The translations under genes and the position numbers were made by a program. The notes under the pieces are model-generated. The model was not told the origin of the DNA, made no database searches, and saw nothing but the letters and a program-made list of their open reading frames with translations. Positions 35,905-46,116 of a stretch of DNA of 64,000 nt are shown here, piece after piece (within the stretch, counting starts at the first letter, position 1; the number at the start of each line of letters is the position of its first letter). Origin of the DNA: Roseivivax halodurans JCM 10272 (GTDB lineage Bacteria; Pseudomonadota; Alphaproteobacteria; Rhodobacterales; Rhodobacteraceae); assembly GCF_000521785.1 (NCBI RefSeq), contig NZ_JALZ01000002.1, positions 1-64,000 of the forward strand, in the 5' to 3' direction.

Positions 35905-36746
35905 CCCTGGAGGAACAGAAGCGCGGTGAGGTCGCCGTGATTCACGCGCACCTCGCAGGCCTCCTGCACCGAGGGCTTGGCATGGAGCGCGACGCCCGTC
36001 CCGGCCCGCTCCAGCATGCCGAGATCGTTCGCGCCGTCCCCGACCGCGATCACGTCCGCCTCGGCGATCCCGAGCCGTGCGGTGATCTCCTCCAGCGCCT
36101 GCACCTTGGCTTCGCGGCCGAGGATGGGGCGGGCCACCTCGCCCGTCAGGGTGCCGTTCCGCCCGATAAGCGTATTGGCGCGGTGCTCGTGAAAGCCGAT
36201 CTCCTCGGCGATGCGCGCGGTGAAGGCCGTGAACCCGCCCGAGACGAGGGCCGCATGGGCACCTTGCGCCTTCATCGTCGCGACAAGCTGCTTTCCCCCG
36301 GGCATGGGTTCGATCCGTTCGGCGATGACCTTGTCCACGATGCTCTCGGGCAATCCGGCCAGCAGCGCCACGCGCTCGGTCAACGCGCCCTCGAAATCGA
36401 GCTCGCCGTTCATGGCGCGCTGGGTGATCTCCTTCACGCGCGCGCCGACGCCCGCTTCCTCGGCCAGCTCGTCGATGCATTCCTGCCGGATCATCGTCGA
36501 ATCCATGTCCGCTAGCAGCATCTTCTTGCGCCGGCCCGCGGTCGGCTGGATGACAAGATCAGCGCCCTGTCCCTGCAGGTCCGACCAGACATCCCACCGG
36601 TTCGAGGGGATCTCGTCCAGCGAGAACTCCGCCGCCTCGTCAGCGGAGAGCCAGAGCGCCTCGCCCCCGCCCCAGGCATCGCGCAGCGCATGGACGAGCG
36701 CGGGGTCAAGCGATCCGGGTCGGGCGATGAGCGTGGCGGTGTACAT
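35874..36746 (-). CDS. serB: Phosphoserine phosphatase SerB
   Basis: Last step of serine synthesis, 290 residues. HAD motifs: DMDSTMI (Asp80, Asp82), LVSGGFTAF (motif II) and [10 protein letters not shown] (motif IV). A small N-terminal extension resembles an ACT-like regulatory region. It is divergent from serC-serA, so the whole phosphorylated serine pathway is assembled here with a shared 177-bp control region. Confidence 0.95.
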   Translation of the reverse strand: MYTATLIARPGSLDPALVHALRDAWGGGEALWLSADEAAEFSLDEIPSNRWDVWSDLQGQGADLVIQPTAGRRKKMLLADMDSTMIRQECIDELAEEAGVGARVKEITQRAMNGELDFEGALTERVALLAGLPESIVDKVIAERIEPMPGGKQLVATMKAQGAHAALVSGGFTAFTARIAEEIGFHEHRANTLIGRNGTLTGEVARPILGREAKVQALEEITARLGIAEADVIAVGDGANDLGMLERAGTGVALHAKPSVQEACEVRVNHGDLTALLFLQGYARADFAPS

Positions 36747-36839
36747 GGGGGCAGGGCTCCGGAGCGGGGACAAGTTTCCGATCGGCGACACGGGATGTCA
36801 GGATCCGGTGCGCCAGCGCCTCGTAGCGGCATTTTCGCG

Positions 36840-36923
36840 CTTGTGGAACCGGGGCGGGGCCCGTATCTGCGGCGGTGGGACACCCCTCCCCAACGAGGGG
36901 CGACTATCTGTAAGGTTAGCGAC
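36840..36923 (+). ncRNA. Candidate serC leader RNA
   Basis: The 84 bases before serC contain a stable hairpin, CCCCTC/GAGGGG with loop CCCAAC at 36883-36900, ending 23 bases before the ATG, and an upstream GC-rich segment able to pair with itself. A conserved serC RNA motif is known upstream of serC in alphaproteobacteria. I match it by position and by the presence of the hairpin, not by a covariance model, so this is a candidate. Confidence 0.4.
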
Positions 36924-38081
36924 ATGACGAATATCGAAAGACCGGCCGTGCGGCCGGCGGACCCGCGTTTCTCCTCGGGCCCCTGCACCAAGATCCCCGG
37001 CTTTTCCCTCGACATGCTGAACGACGCGCCCCTCGGGCGGTCGCACCGCGCGAGCGTGGGCAAGTCCAAGCTCAAGGCTGCGATCGACGGCACCCGCGAG
37101 CTTCTGCAGATCCCCGAAGGCTACCGTGTCGGCATCGTGCCCGCCTCTGATACCGGCGCCGTCGAGATGGCGATGTGGTCGCTGCTGGGCGAGCGCAAAG
37201 CCACGATGGTCGCATGGGAGAGCTTTGGCGCGGGCTGGGTCACCGATTGCGTGAAGCAGCTGAAGATCGACGCCGATGTGGTCGAGGCCGATTACGGCCA
37301 GCTGCCCGACATGACCGCGATCGACTGGAACACCGACGTAGTCTTCACCTGGAACGGCACCACGTCCGGCGTGCGGATGCCGAACGGCGACGCGATTCCC
37401 GAGACCCGTGAGGGCCTGACGATCTGCGACGCGACCTCCGCCGCCTTCGCGCAGGACCTGCCTTGGGACAAGCTCGACGTGGTCACCTTCTCCTGGCAGA
37501 AGGTGCTCGGCGGCGAGGCGGCGCATGGCGTGATCGTCCTCTCGCCCCGCGCCATCGATCGGCTCGAGAGCTACACTCCAGCCTGGCCGCTGCCCAAGAT
37601 CTTCCGGCTCACCAAGGGCGGCAAGCTCAACGAGGGCATCTTCAAGGGCGAGACGATCAACACGCCGTCGATGCTCTGCGTCGAGGATTACCTCGTCGCG
37701 CTCGACTGGGCGCGCTCGGTGGGCGGGCTGACCGGCCTCATGCAGCGGGCCGACGCCAACGCGCAGGCCGTCTGGGATTTCTGCGAGAGCCGCGACTGGA
37801 TCGCCAACCTCGCCGAGGATCCGGCGACGCGCTCGAACACGTCCGTGTGCCTCAAGTTCACCGATGGACGGATCGCCGATGCGAGCGCATTCGCCAAGGC
37901 GGTGCAGAAGCGGCTCGAGGCCGAGGGCGTTGCGCTCGACGTGGGCGCCTATCGCGACGCGCCGGCGGGTCTCCGGATCTGGTGCGGCGGCACGGTCGAG
38001 ACGGCCGATGTCGAGGCGCTGATGCCGTGGGTCGAGTGGGCCTTCCACGCCGAACTCGACGCGCAGGCACAGGCCGCCTGA
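36924..38081 (+). CDS. serC: Phosphoserine aminotransferase SerC
   Basis: PLP enzyme converting 3-phosphohydroxypyruvate to phosphoserine, 385 residues, of the longer alphaproteobacterial form that starts [14 protein letters not shown]. The PLP lysine is in [10 protein letters not shown]. Operon with serA, 90 bp downstream. The start is the ATG at 36924, confirmed by the family N-terminus. Confidence 0.95.
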   Translation: MTNIERPAVRPADPRFSSGPCTKIPGFSLDMLNDAPLGRSHRASVGKSKLKAAIDGTRELLQIPEGYRVGIVPASDTGAVEMAMWSLLGERKATMVAWESFGAGWVTDCVKQLKIDADVVEADYGQLPDMTAIDWNTDVVFTWNGTTSGVRMPNGDAIPETREGLTICDATSAAFAQDLPWDKLDVVTFSWQKVLGGEAAHGVIVLSPRAIDRLESYTPAWPLPKIFRLTKGGKLNEGIFKGETINTPSMLCVEDYLVALDWARSVGGLTGLMQRADANAQAVWDFCESRDWIANLAEDPATRSNTSVCLKFTDGRIADASAFAKAVQKRLEAEGVALDVGAYRDAPAGLRIWCGGTVETADVEALMPWVEWAFHAELDAQAQAA

Positions 38082-38171
38082 TCGCACAAGGATACCGGCC
38101 GTGAGCGCCCCTGGCGGCGCTCCGGCCTTCCTCCCCGAGATACAAGTATCGCTTCCGAAAGGACTCCGCCC

Positions 38172-39767
38172 ATGGCTCCCCGTGTGCTCATTTCCGACAA
38201 GCTCTCCGAAGCTGCCATCCAGATCTTCAAGGATCGCGGTATTGAGGTCGACTTCCAGCCCGACCTCGGCAAGGACAAGGACAAGCTCGCCGAGGTGATC
38301 GGCGATTACGACGGCCTCGCCATCCGTTCGGCCACCAAGGTCACGCCCAAGATCCTCGAGAACGCGGGCAACCTGAAGGTCATCGGCCGCGCCGGCATCG
38401 GCACCGACAACATCGACAAGGACGAGGCCTCGAAGCGTGGCATCATCGTGATGAATACGCCCTTCGGCAACATGATCACCACCGCCGAGCACGCCATCGC
38501 GATGATGTTCGCGGTCGCGCGGCAGATCCCCGAGGCCTCCGCCTCGACCCATGCCGGCAAGTGGGAGAAGTCCCGCTTCATGGGCACCGAGCTGACCGGC
38601 AAGACGCTCGGCGTGATCGGCGCGGGCAATATCGGCGGCATCGTCTGCGACCGCGCCCGCGGCCTGCGCATGAAGGTCATCGCGTACGATCCCTTCCTCG
38701 GCCAGGAGAAGGCCGACAAGATGGGCGTCGAGAAGGTCGAGCTCGACGAGCTTCTCAAGCGCTCGGACTTCATCACGCTGCACGTGCCGAAGACCGACCA
38801 GACCGCCAACATCCTCTCGCGCGAGAACCTCGAGAAGACCAAGAAGGGCGTCCGGATCATCAACTGCGCCCGCGGCGGCCTCGTCGATGAAGAGGCGCTG
38901 GCGGATCTGCTGAAGTCGGGCCACGTGGCCGGCGCGGCCTTCGACGTCTTCGCCGAGGAGCCCGCGACGGAGAACCCGCTCTTCGGTCTGCCGAACGTGG
39001 TCTGCACGCCCCATCTCGGTGCTGCGACGACCGAGGCGCAGGAGAACGTCGCCCTGCAGGTGGCCGAGCAGATGGCCGACTACCTGCTGACCGGTGCCGT
39101 GACCAACGCGCTCAACATGCCCTCGGTGACCGCCGAGGAGGCCAAGATCATGGGGCCGTGGATCAAGCTCAGCGACCATCTCGGCAACTTCATCGGTCAG
39201 ATGACCGACGAGCCGATCAAGGCGATCAACATCCTCTACGACGGGCAGGCGTCCGAGATGAACCTCGAGGCGCTCAACTGCTCGGTGATCGCGGGCATCA
39301 TGAAGAGCATCAATCCCGAGGTGAACATGGTCTCGGCGCCGCTCATCGCGAAGGAGCGGGGGGTCAAGATCTCGACCACCAACCAGGCTCAGTCTGGCGC
39401 GTTCGAGGGCTACATCAAGGTGACCGTCGTCACCGACAAGCGCGAGCGCTCGATCGCCGGCACGGTGTTCTCGGACGGCAAGCCGCGCTTCATCCAGATC
39501 AAGGGCATCAACATCGATGCCGAGATCGGGCGCCACATGCTCTACACCACGAACGAGGACGTGCCGGGCATCATCGGCACACTCGGCAACACAATGGGCT
39601 CGAACGGCGTGAACATCGCCAACTTCACCCTCGGCCGGAAGGCGGCGAAGGGCGAGGCCATCGCACTCCTCTACGTGGACGACCGCGTTCCGGACGACGT
39701 CATCAAAAAGCTGCACGACACCGGCATGTTCCGGCAAATCAAGCCGCTGCAGTTCGACGTCGCCTGA
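38172..39767 (+). CDS. serA: D-3-phosphoglycerate dehydrogenase SerA
   Basis: First committed step of serine synthesis, 531 residues. NAD-binding GxGxxG is GVIGAGNIGGI near residue 155, catalytic His in TPHLGAATTEAQ, then the ASB domain and a C-terminal ACT domain (LYTTNEDVPGIIGTLGNTMGS), so feedback control by serine is likely. Its 3' end overlaps a convergent response-regulator gene by 29 bases. Confidence 0.96.
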   Translation: MAPRVLISDKLSEAAIQIFKDRGIEVDFQPDLGKDKDKLAEVIGDYDGLAIRSATKVTPKILENAGNLKVIGRAGIGTDNIDKDEASKRGIIVMNTPFGNMITTAEHAIAMMFAVARQIPEASASTHAGKWEKSRFMGTELTGKTLGVIGAGNIGGIVCDRARGLRMKVIAYDPFLGQEKADKMGVEKVELDELLKRSDFITLHVPKTDQTANILSRENLEKTKKGVRIINCARGGLVDEEALADLLKSGHVAGAAFDVFAEEPATENPLFGLPNVVCTPHLGAATTEAQENVALQVAEQMADYLLTGAVTNALNMPSVTAEEAKIMGPWIKLSDHLGNFIGQMTDEPIKAINILYDGQASEMNLEALNCSVIAGIMKSINPEVNMVSAPLIAKERGVKISTTNQAQSGAFEGYIKVTVVTDKRERSIAGTVFSDGKPRFIQIKGINIDAEIGRHMLYTTNEDVPGIIGTLGNTMGSNGVNIANFTLGRKAAKGEAIALLYVDDRVPDDVIKKLHDTGMFRQIKPLQFDVA

Positions 39768-40203
39768 CCGGAACAGGCGCAAACCGACCGTCGCGCCCCT
39801 CGTCCGGGCGCGGCGGCACGATGCCGGCTGCGCCCAGCAGCTGGCGCAGGGCCGCGACGTTGACCTCGTCCTTGGGCAGCACAGCGAGCGCCCGCGCGGC
39901 CTTGGCCTTGGCGTACATGAACGGCGACGGCCAATCAGACAGCAGGGCGAGAGGGGTTCCGGCAAAACGCAGATCCGACGCGATTTCCATAGCGAAATCC
40001 GCGCCTCGCCCGTCGGGCAGGGCATTGTCGAGAAGGATCATGTCGACCGGCATGGCCGCAAGGAGCGCCTTCGCCTCTGCTATCGACCCCGCGCATACGA
40101 CCTCGGACCGCGCATCGATGAGAGCGACCAGACGCCTGAGCGTCGCCTGGCAGGTGGCAGATGCCTCGACATAGAGAATCCGGGCAGTGTCGTGTCGTGA
40201 CAT
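39739..40203 (-). CDS. Single-domain response regulator with altered acidic pocket
   Basis: 154-residue protein: one receiver domain, then a basic tail (VPVRRRRTAAA) with no output domain. Phosphoacceptor Asp59 in LLDNALPDG, the Thr/Ser switch position (Ser89) and Lys111 are present, but the usual acidic pair is Glu13-Ala14 (YVEAS), so magnesium binding may be weak. The ATG at 40203 faces away from the formate dehydrogenase gene. Partner kinase not visible in the window. Confidence 0.8.
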   Translation of the reverse strand: MSRHDTARILYVEASATCQATLRRLVALIDARSEVVCAGSIAEAKALLAAMPVDMILLDNALPDGRGADFAMEIASDLRFAGTPLALLSDWPSPFMYAKAKAARALAVLPKDEVNVAALRQLLGAAGIVPPRPDEGRDGRFAPVPVRRRRTAAA

Positions 40204-40502
40204 GATGCGCCCCCGAAGGCATTGTTTCCTCCACGCAAGCCTCGCACCGAGATCTTGAGAAAGCCCTAATCCCGTCTTGACTGCAGCCATTTGTCGGTGT
40301 TGCGGCGTCTTTCGCACGCGTGGCACGCTTGCGGCACCCGGCCGCTTTTGCCGCGTCCGAGACGCTCTCCGTGCCGCTGCGCGGAACGGTGCCGCCGATA
40401 GGAAGCCGGAGCGGCGCAAAATCCCGGCAGGATGTCGGAATTGATCGCGGCGCGGGGCCGCCGCCGATAGAAGGGGGCAAACGCGCAGGGAGGCGCTTTC
40501 CC
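40204..40502. other. Divergent intergenic region (response regulator/fdhA), 299 bp
   Basis: Largest gene-free stretch of the window. It must contain the promoters of both flanking genes. No hairpin, repeat or RNA gene stands out. TGGCACGCTTGCGGCA at 40321-40336 has the GG-N10-GC spacing of a sigma-54 promoter but fits the rest of the consensus poorly. Confidence 0.5.
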
Positions 40503-43289
40503 ATGTCCGACACGATCCGCTTCACGCTCGACGGACGAGACGCCGTCGCCGAACCCGGCCAGACCATCTGGGACGTGGCGCATGGACAGGGTCTGAAGAT
40601 CCCGCATCTCTGCCACCGGCCCGAGCCCGGCTACCGCCCCGACGGCAATTGCCGCGCCTGCATGGTCGAGGTCGAGGGTGAGCGGAACCTCGTCGCCTCC
40701 TGCATCAGAGAGCCGAAGGACGGCATGGTCGTGACGACGGACAGCGGCCGTGCGACCCAGGCGCGGAGGATGGTGGTCGAGATGCTGATGGCCGATCAGC
40801 CGCAGCGCGACGCCTCGCACGACCGTTCCAGCCATTTCTGGGACATGGCCGATGCGCAGGGCGTGACCGGGAGCCGCTTCCCCGCCATGAAGGCCGAGCA
40901 GATCCCCCTGCTCGACGACAGCCACGTCGCGATGCGCGTCAATCTCGACGCCTGCATCCAGTGCAATCTCTGCGTCCGCGCGTGCCGCGAAGTTCAGGTC
41001 AACGACGTCATCGGCATGGCGAACCGGGGCCACAACGCGCTTCCCGTTTTCGATTTCGACGACCCGATGGGGCAATCCACCTGCGTCGCCTGCGGCGAAT
41101 GCGTGCAGGCCTGCCCGACAGGGGCTCTGATGCCGGCGAGCGTGGTCGACGAGCATCAGGTCGGCGACCGCGCCGATTACGACAGCGAGGCCAAGAGCAT
41201 CTGCCCGTTCTGCGGCGTCGGCTGTCAGGTTTCCGTCAAGGTCAAGGATGGCAAGGTGAAATACGTGGAGGGCATCAACGGTCCCGCCAACGAAGGCCGC
41301 CTCTGCGTCAAGGGCCGTTTCGGCTTCGACTACATCCACCACCCCCACCGGCTGACGAAACCGCTGGTGCGGAGGGACGATGCGCCGTCCAAGGATCTCG
41401 ACGTCGATCCCGCAAATCCCTGGACGCATTTCCGCGAGGCGACCTGGGAAGAGGCACTCGACCGCGCCGCGCACGGGCTCGCTGACCTTCGCTCCTATTA
41501 CGGCGGCAAGAGCGTCGCGGGCTTCGGCTCGGCCAAGTGCACGAACGAGGAGGCCTATCTCTTCCAGAAGCTCATCCGGCAGGGCTTCAAGCACAACAAC
41601 GTCGATCACTGCACCCGCCTCTGCCATGCGTCCTCAGTCGCGGCGTTGATGGAGAACGTCGGGAGCGGCGCAGTAACCGCCAGCTTCAACGAGATCGAGA
41701 ACGCCGACATCGCGATCATCATCGGCGCCAATCCGACCGAGAACCATCCGGTCGCCGCGACCTTCTTCAAACAGTTCGCCAAGAATGGCGGCAAGCTCGT
41801 GGTGATGGATCCGCGCGGGCAGGGCGGGCTCGAGCGGCACGCCTGGAAGAATATGAAGTTCCGCCCGGGAACCGATGTCGCGCTGCTGAATGCGATCATG
41901 AACGTGATCGTCGAGGAAAAGCTCTACGACCGGCAATACATCGAGGGCTTCACAGAGGGCTTCTTCGAATTCCGCGACCACATCCGGGCCTTCACGCCGG
42001 ACCGCATGGCCGATCTCTGCGGCATCGACGCGGAGACGATCCGCGAGGTGGCACGGGCCTTCGCCGATGCGCGCGCGGGGATGATCTTCTGGGGCATGGG
42101 CATTTCGCAGCACATTCACGGCACCGACAATTCGCGCTGCCTCATCTCGCTCGCGCTGCTCTGCGGCCATGTCGGCCGACCGGGTACGGGCCTGCATCCG
42201 CTGCGCGGCCAGAACAACGTGCAGGGCGCATCGGACGCGGGCCTCATTCCACAGGTGATGCCGGATTATCAGGCCGTGACCGATGCAGAGGTGCGCGACC
42301 TCTTCCGACACATCTGGCGGGGCACCGAGATCGACGCGACGCCCGGCCTCACGGTCGTCGAGATCATCGACCGCGCCTATCGTGGCGAGATCCGGGGCAT
42401 GTACGTCCTCGGCGAGAACCCCGCGATGTCGGATCCGGACGTCTCCCACGCCCGAAAGGCGCTCTCGAAGCTCGATCACCTCGTCGTACAGGACATCTTC
42501 CTGACGGAGACGGCGATGTTCGCCGACGTGATCCTGCCCGCCGCGGCGCTGCCCGAAAAGACCGGCACGGTGACAAACACCAACCGTCAGGTCCAGATGG
42601 TGCGCCCCGCCGTGCCATCCCCGGGAGAGGCGCGCGAGGACTGGCGCATCGTGGTCGACATGGCGCGGCGGCTCGGGCTCGACTGGGACTACACGCATCC
42701 GCGCGAGGTCTTCGACGAGATGAAGATGTCGATGTTCTCGCTCCACCACATCACGTGGACGCGGCTTGAGGCCGAAGGCGCGGTCACCTATCCCTGCCGC
42801 GGCCCCGACGATCCCGGGCAGGAGGTGGTCTTTGGCGACGGCTTCCCGCGGCGCGCCGGCCGCGCTCGGTTCACGCCCGCCCGGGTGACGCCGCCCGCCG
42901 AGGTACCCGACGAGAGCTATCCCATGATCCTGACGACGGGACGGCAGCTCGAGCATTGGCACACGGGCTCGATGACCCGGCGGGCGAGCGTGCTCGATGC
43001 GGTCGAGCCCGCGGCGAACTGCTCCCTCCACCCCTCGACCCTGCGCAAGCTCGGCGTCGCGCCGGGCGGGATGGTGCGCCTGACGACGCGGCGCGGCGCG
43101 CTCGACGTCATGGCGCGGGCGGACCGCAATGTCGCGCCGGACATGGTCTTCCTGCCCTTCGCCTATGTCGAGGCGGCGGCGAACATCCTTACCAACTCTG
43201 CGCTCGATCCGTTCGGCAAGATCCCTGAATTCAAGTATTCGGCCGTCCGTGTCGAGGCCGCGGCATCGGAACGCCTCGCGGCGGAGTAA
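40503..43289 (+). CDS. Formate dehydrogenase alpha subunit (molybdenum, standalone)
   Basis: 928-residue bis-MGD enzyme oxidising formate to CO2. Order: [2Fe-2S] domain (residues about 4-80, with NCRACMVEVEG), His/Cys iron-sulfur segment, two 4Fe-4S ferredoxin motifs (CIQCNLCVRAC and CVACGECVQAC), the 4Fe-4S of the catalytic core (CPFCGVGCQ), and the active site with Cys374-His375, cysteine rather than selenocysteine. C-terminal MopB-binding domain closes with LTTGRQLEHWHTGSMTRR. No beta or gamma (FdsB, FdsG) genes are adjacent. FdhD at 14121 and the MobA/MobB/MoeA genes would serve it. Confidence 0.92.
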   Translation: MSDTIRFTLDGRDAVAEPGQTIWDVAHGQGLKIPHLCHRPEPGYRPDGNCRACMVEVEGERNLVASCIREPKDGMVVTTDSGRATQARRMVVEMLMADQPQRDASHDRSSHFWDMADAQGVTGSRFPAMKAEQIPLLDDSHVAMRVNLDACIQCNLCVRACREVQVNDVIGMANRGHNALPVFDFDDPMGQSTCVACGECVQACPTGALMPASVVDEHQVGDRADYDSEAKSICPFCGVGCQVSVKVKDGKVKYVEGINGPANEGRLCVKGRFGFDYIHHPHRLTKPLVRRDDAPSKDLDVDPANPWTHFREATWEEALDRAAHGLADLRSYYGGKSVAGFGSAKCTNEEAYLFQKLIRQGFKHNNVDHCTRLCHASSVAALMENVGSGAVTASFNEIENADIAIIIGANPTENHPVAATFFKQFAKNGGKLVVMDPRGQGGLERHAWKNMKFRPGTDVALLNAIMNVIVEEKLYDRQYIEGFTEGFFEFRDHIRAFTPDRMADLCGIDAETIREVARAFADARAGMIFWGMGISQHIHGTDNSRCLISLALLCGHVGRPGTGLHPLRGQNNVQGASDAGLIPQVMPDYQAVTDAEVRDLFRHIWRGTEIDATPGLTVVEIIDRAYRGEIRGMYVLGENPAMSDPDVSHARKALSKLDHLVVQDIFLTETAMFADVILPAAALPEKTGTVTNTNRQVQMVRPAVPSPGEAREDWRIVVDMARRLGLDWDYTHPREVFDEMKMSMFSLHHITWTRLEAEGAVTYPCRGPDDPGQEVVFGDGFPRRAGRARFTPARVTPPAEVPDESYPMILTTGRQLEHWHTGSMTRRASVLDAVEPAANCSLHPSTLRKLGVAPGGMVRLTTRRGALDVMARADRNVAPDMVFLPFAYVEAAANILTNSALDPFGKIPEFKYSAVRVEAAASERLAAE

Positions 43290-43462
43290 GGGCGCGGGCG
43301 AACTCTGAGGCATGCTCCGAGGGCCCCGGGTCGCTGCCGCATCCGGCCGCACGGAGCCGCGGCGGCGACTGGCGGGAGCCCGCGCAAGCTCCGCGCGCAG
43401 GGGAACGCCGCCGCGCGGAGCCTCGTTCTTCCTGCGATCTTCACGCGCAAGGAGGCGCAGAG

Positions 43463-43882
43463 ATGGATACCCAGATCGAGAAGGTTCAGGAGCTGCTGAA
43501 CCGCGTCGTCGATGCCAAGGCGGGCTTCGAGGTGATGGTGGACAAGGCCGAGCCCGAGTTCCGACCGGTTCCGCTCAAGTTCCGCGAAACCCACCATCAG
43601 CACATTCAGCGCATCTCGGCCATCATCACCGCGATGGGGGGCGATGCGGACGACAGCGGCAGTCTCTTCGCGACGGTGAACCGTACGGTCGTCTCGCTCC
43701 GATCGCTCGTCGACGAGATCGACGCCGATGTCATGCACCGCGTCCGCGAGGGCGAGGATCACGTGATCGAGGCTTTCGACGAGGCCATCAACGCGCTGAA
43801 CGGCAGCCGTCATCGCGACGAACTGATCGAGATGCGAGGCGAGATACAATCGCTGCTGACGGAGACGGCCGGCACGCGGTGA
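43463..43882 (+). CDS. PA2169-family four-helix-bundle protein (DUF2383)
   Basis: 139-residue all-helical protein of the ferritin-like PA2169/DUF2383 type, with helices around ELLNRVVDAKAGFE, THHQHIQRISAII, and REGEDHVIEAFDEAI. Family members are often stress-linked, some with diiron-like ligand patterns. An AAGGAGG site precedes the ATG. It is 173 bp downstream of the formate dehydrogenase gene; whether they share a transcript is unclear. Function unknown. Confidence 0.82.
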   Translation: MDTQIEKVQELLNRVVDAKAGFEVMVDKAEPEFRPVPLKFRETHHQHIQRISAIITAMGGDADDSGSLFATVNRTVVSLRSLVDEIDADVMHRVREGEDHVIEAFDEAINALNGSRHRDELIEMRGEIQSLLTETAGTR

Positions 43883-44054
43883 CCCCGCCGCGTGGCCTCG
43901 GGGCATCGCGGTCTGTATCGCGATGCCTCAACACAATCGTTGACCCGCGTCCCCGACACTGCATGATGCGGTAGCGCCGAAGCGGCGAGATCAACGATAT
44001 GCTCCGGGAGGACTCCCCGAACGCGGGGTGCGGAGCATCAGGGAGGACAGACGG

Positions 44055-46031
44055 TTGGCGGACGAGGCCCGAGACGCAGGGAATCTGCGCTCCATTCCTG
44101 CGTTGCTGAAGCGCAATGCGGAGCGGTTCGCCGATCGTCCGGCCTATCGCGAGAAGGAATACGGGATCTGGCAGAGCTGGACCTGGTCTGAGACTGCCGA
44201 GGAGGTCGAGGCACTTGCGCTCGGCCTCCTCGAATTGGGGGCCAAAAAGGGCGATTTCGTCGCGATCATCGGCCGCAACCGCCCCTATCTCTACTGGTCG
44301 ATGGTCGCCGCCGAGATGGTCGGCGCAATTCCGGTGCCGCTCTATCAGGACAGCGTCGCGGACGAGATGGCCTACGTTCTCGACCATTGCGGTGCCCGCT
44401 TCGTGATCGCGGGCGACCAGGAGCAGGTCGACAAGGTCATGGAGGTCGCCGAGGGACTGCATCAGTTCGAGCAGCTCGTCTATCTCGATCCGCGCGGGAT
44501 GCGGAAATACGGACATGATCACCTGACGTCCTTTGCCGAGGTCCAGAGGAGGGGCCGCGCCGCGCGAAATGCCCGGGCGCAGGACCTCGCGGCGCGATGG
44601 AGCGGCCTCGGCTACGACGACACCTGCGTCATGCTCTACACCTCGGGCACCACCGGAAAGCCGAAGGGCGTAGTGCTCTCGAACCGCAACATCATCGAGA
44701 CCGCGAAAGCCTCGGCCGGGTTCGATCACCTGACCGAGGCCGAGGAGGTGCTCGCCTATCTGCCGATGGCGTGGGTCGGGGACTTCATCTTCTCGATCGG
44801 TCAGGCCTACTGGGCGGGGTTCTGCGTGAACTGCCCCGAGAGCGCGGACACGATGATGACCGACCTGCGGGAGATCGCGCCGACCTACTATTTTGCGCCG
44901 CCGCGGGTCTTCGAGACGCAGCTTACGCAGATCATGATCCGCATGGAGGACGCGGGCGCACCGAAGCGGCGCATGTTCCGGCATTTCCTCGATCACGCGC
45001 GGCGTGTCGGACCGGACCTGCTCGACGGCAAGCCCGTCAGCGCGGCAGACCGGGCGAAATACGCGCTCGGCGAGGTTCTGGTCTACGGGCCGCTGAAGAA
45101 TACGCTCGGGTTCAGCCGCATCCGCGTGGGCTATACGGCGGGCGAGGCGATCGGGCCCGAGATCTTCGATTTCTACCGCGCTCTCGGCATCAACCTCAAA
45201 CAGCTCTACGGGCAGACCGAGGCCTCGGTCTTCATCACCCAGCAGCCGGACGGCGAGGTGCGCTCGGACACGGTCGGGGTGCCCTCTCCCGGGGTGGAGC
45301 TGAAGATCGGCGAGACCGGCGAGGTCTTCTACCGCTCGCCGGGGACCTTCGTCGAGTATTACAAGAACGCCTCGTCGACCGCCGACACCAAGGATGCCGA
45401 GGGCTGGGTCGCGACGGGGGATGCGGGCTTCATCGAGGAAGGCTCAGGCCACCTGCGGATCATCGACCGGGCCAAGGACGTGGGCCAGATGGCGGACGGC
45501 GCGCTCTTTGCGCCGAAATACGTGGAGAACAAGCTCAAGTTCTATCCCAACATCCTCGAGGCGGTGGTCTTCGGCGCAGGGCGCGAGCGCTGCTGTGCCT
45601 TCATCAACATCGACCTGACCGCGGTCGGGAACTGGGCCGAGCGAAACAACATCGCCTACGCGTCCTATCAGGAACTGGCGCAGCACCCTCAGGTGCTCGA
45701 CATGATCCAGGCCAATGTCGAGGAGACGAATGCGAGCGTGGCGAATGACGAGATGCTGTCGGGGTGCCAGGTGCATCGGTTCCTTGTGCTGCACAAGGAG
45801 CTTGATGCCGACGACGGCGAGCTGACGCGGACCCGCAAGGTGCGCCGCAAGATCATCGCCGAGAAGTTCGCGGACCTGGTCGCTGCGCTCTACGACGGTT
45901 CGGACGAGATCTACACCGAGACGGAAGTGACCTACGAGGACGGGCGCAAGGGCAGGATCCGGGCGACGCTCCAGATCCGCGACGCGAGAACGGCGCCGGT
46001 CGTGGCGCCGGTGCGTGAGGCGGCGGAATGA
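44055..46031 (+). CDS. Long-chain-type AMP-forming acyl-CoA synthetase
   Basis: 658-residue adenylate-forming ligase of the long (FadD15/FACL) type. A3 motif YTSGTTGKPKG, A5 YGQTEASVF, A7 WVATGDAG and a long C-terminal domain are present. I take the TTG at 44055 as the start because GGGAGGA stands eight bases upstream; a GTG at 44028 in the same frame has no good site. It leads a transporter cassette (livG-type gene 85 bp on), suggesting that the imported acid is activated by this enzyme. Chain length specificity is inferred only. Confidence 0.85.
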   Translation: MADEARDAGNLRSIPALLKRNAERFADRPAYREKEYGIWQSWTWSETAEEVEALALGLLELGAKKGDFVAIIGRNRPYLYWSMVAAEMVGAIPVPLYQDSVADEMAYVLDHCGARFVIAGDQEQVDKVMEVAEGLHQFEQLVYLDPRGMRKYGHDHLTSFAEVQRRGRAARNARAQDLAARWSGLGYDDTCVMLYTSGTTGKPKGVVLSNRNIIETAKASAGFDHLTEAEEVLAYLPMAWVGDFIFSIGQAYWAGFCVNCPESADTMMTDLREIAPTYYFAPPRVFETQLTQIMIRMEDAGAPKRRMFRHFLDHARRVGPDLLDGKPVSAADRAKYALGEVLVYGPLKNTLGFSRIRVGYTAGEAIGPEIFDFYRALGINLKQLYGQTEASVFITQQPDGEVRSDTVGVPSPGVELKIGETGEVFYRSPGTFVEYYKNASSTADTKDAEGWVATGDAGFIEEGSGHLRIIDRAKDVGQMADGALFAPKYVENKLKFYPNILEAVVFGAGRERCCAFINIDLTAVGNWAERNNIAYASYQELAQHPQVLDMIQANVEETNASVANDEMLSGCQVHRFLVLHKELDADDGELTRTRKVRRKIIAEKFADLVAALYDGSDEIYTETEVTYEDGRKGRIRATLQIRDARTAPVVAPVREAAE

Positions 46032-46116
46032 CGGGTGACGTGCGCCTTCGGCGACACCCCACCCGCCATCCCGCCGGGGGCGTGATGCGTGTTGCGGTGA
46101 ATAAGGACAGGGCGGC

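Noticed and set aside
36798..40025. A 1075-codon minus-strand frame opposite serC and serA
   Set aside because: Shadow of the highly GC-biased serC-serA coding strand; no motifs, and the real genes there are certain.
40321..40336. Sigma-54-like site upstream of the formate dehydrogenase gene
   Set aside because: Has GG-N10-GC spacing but the -12 part (CGGCA) departs from TTGCA, so it is not better than chance in GC-rich DNA.
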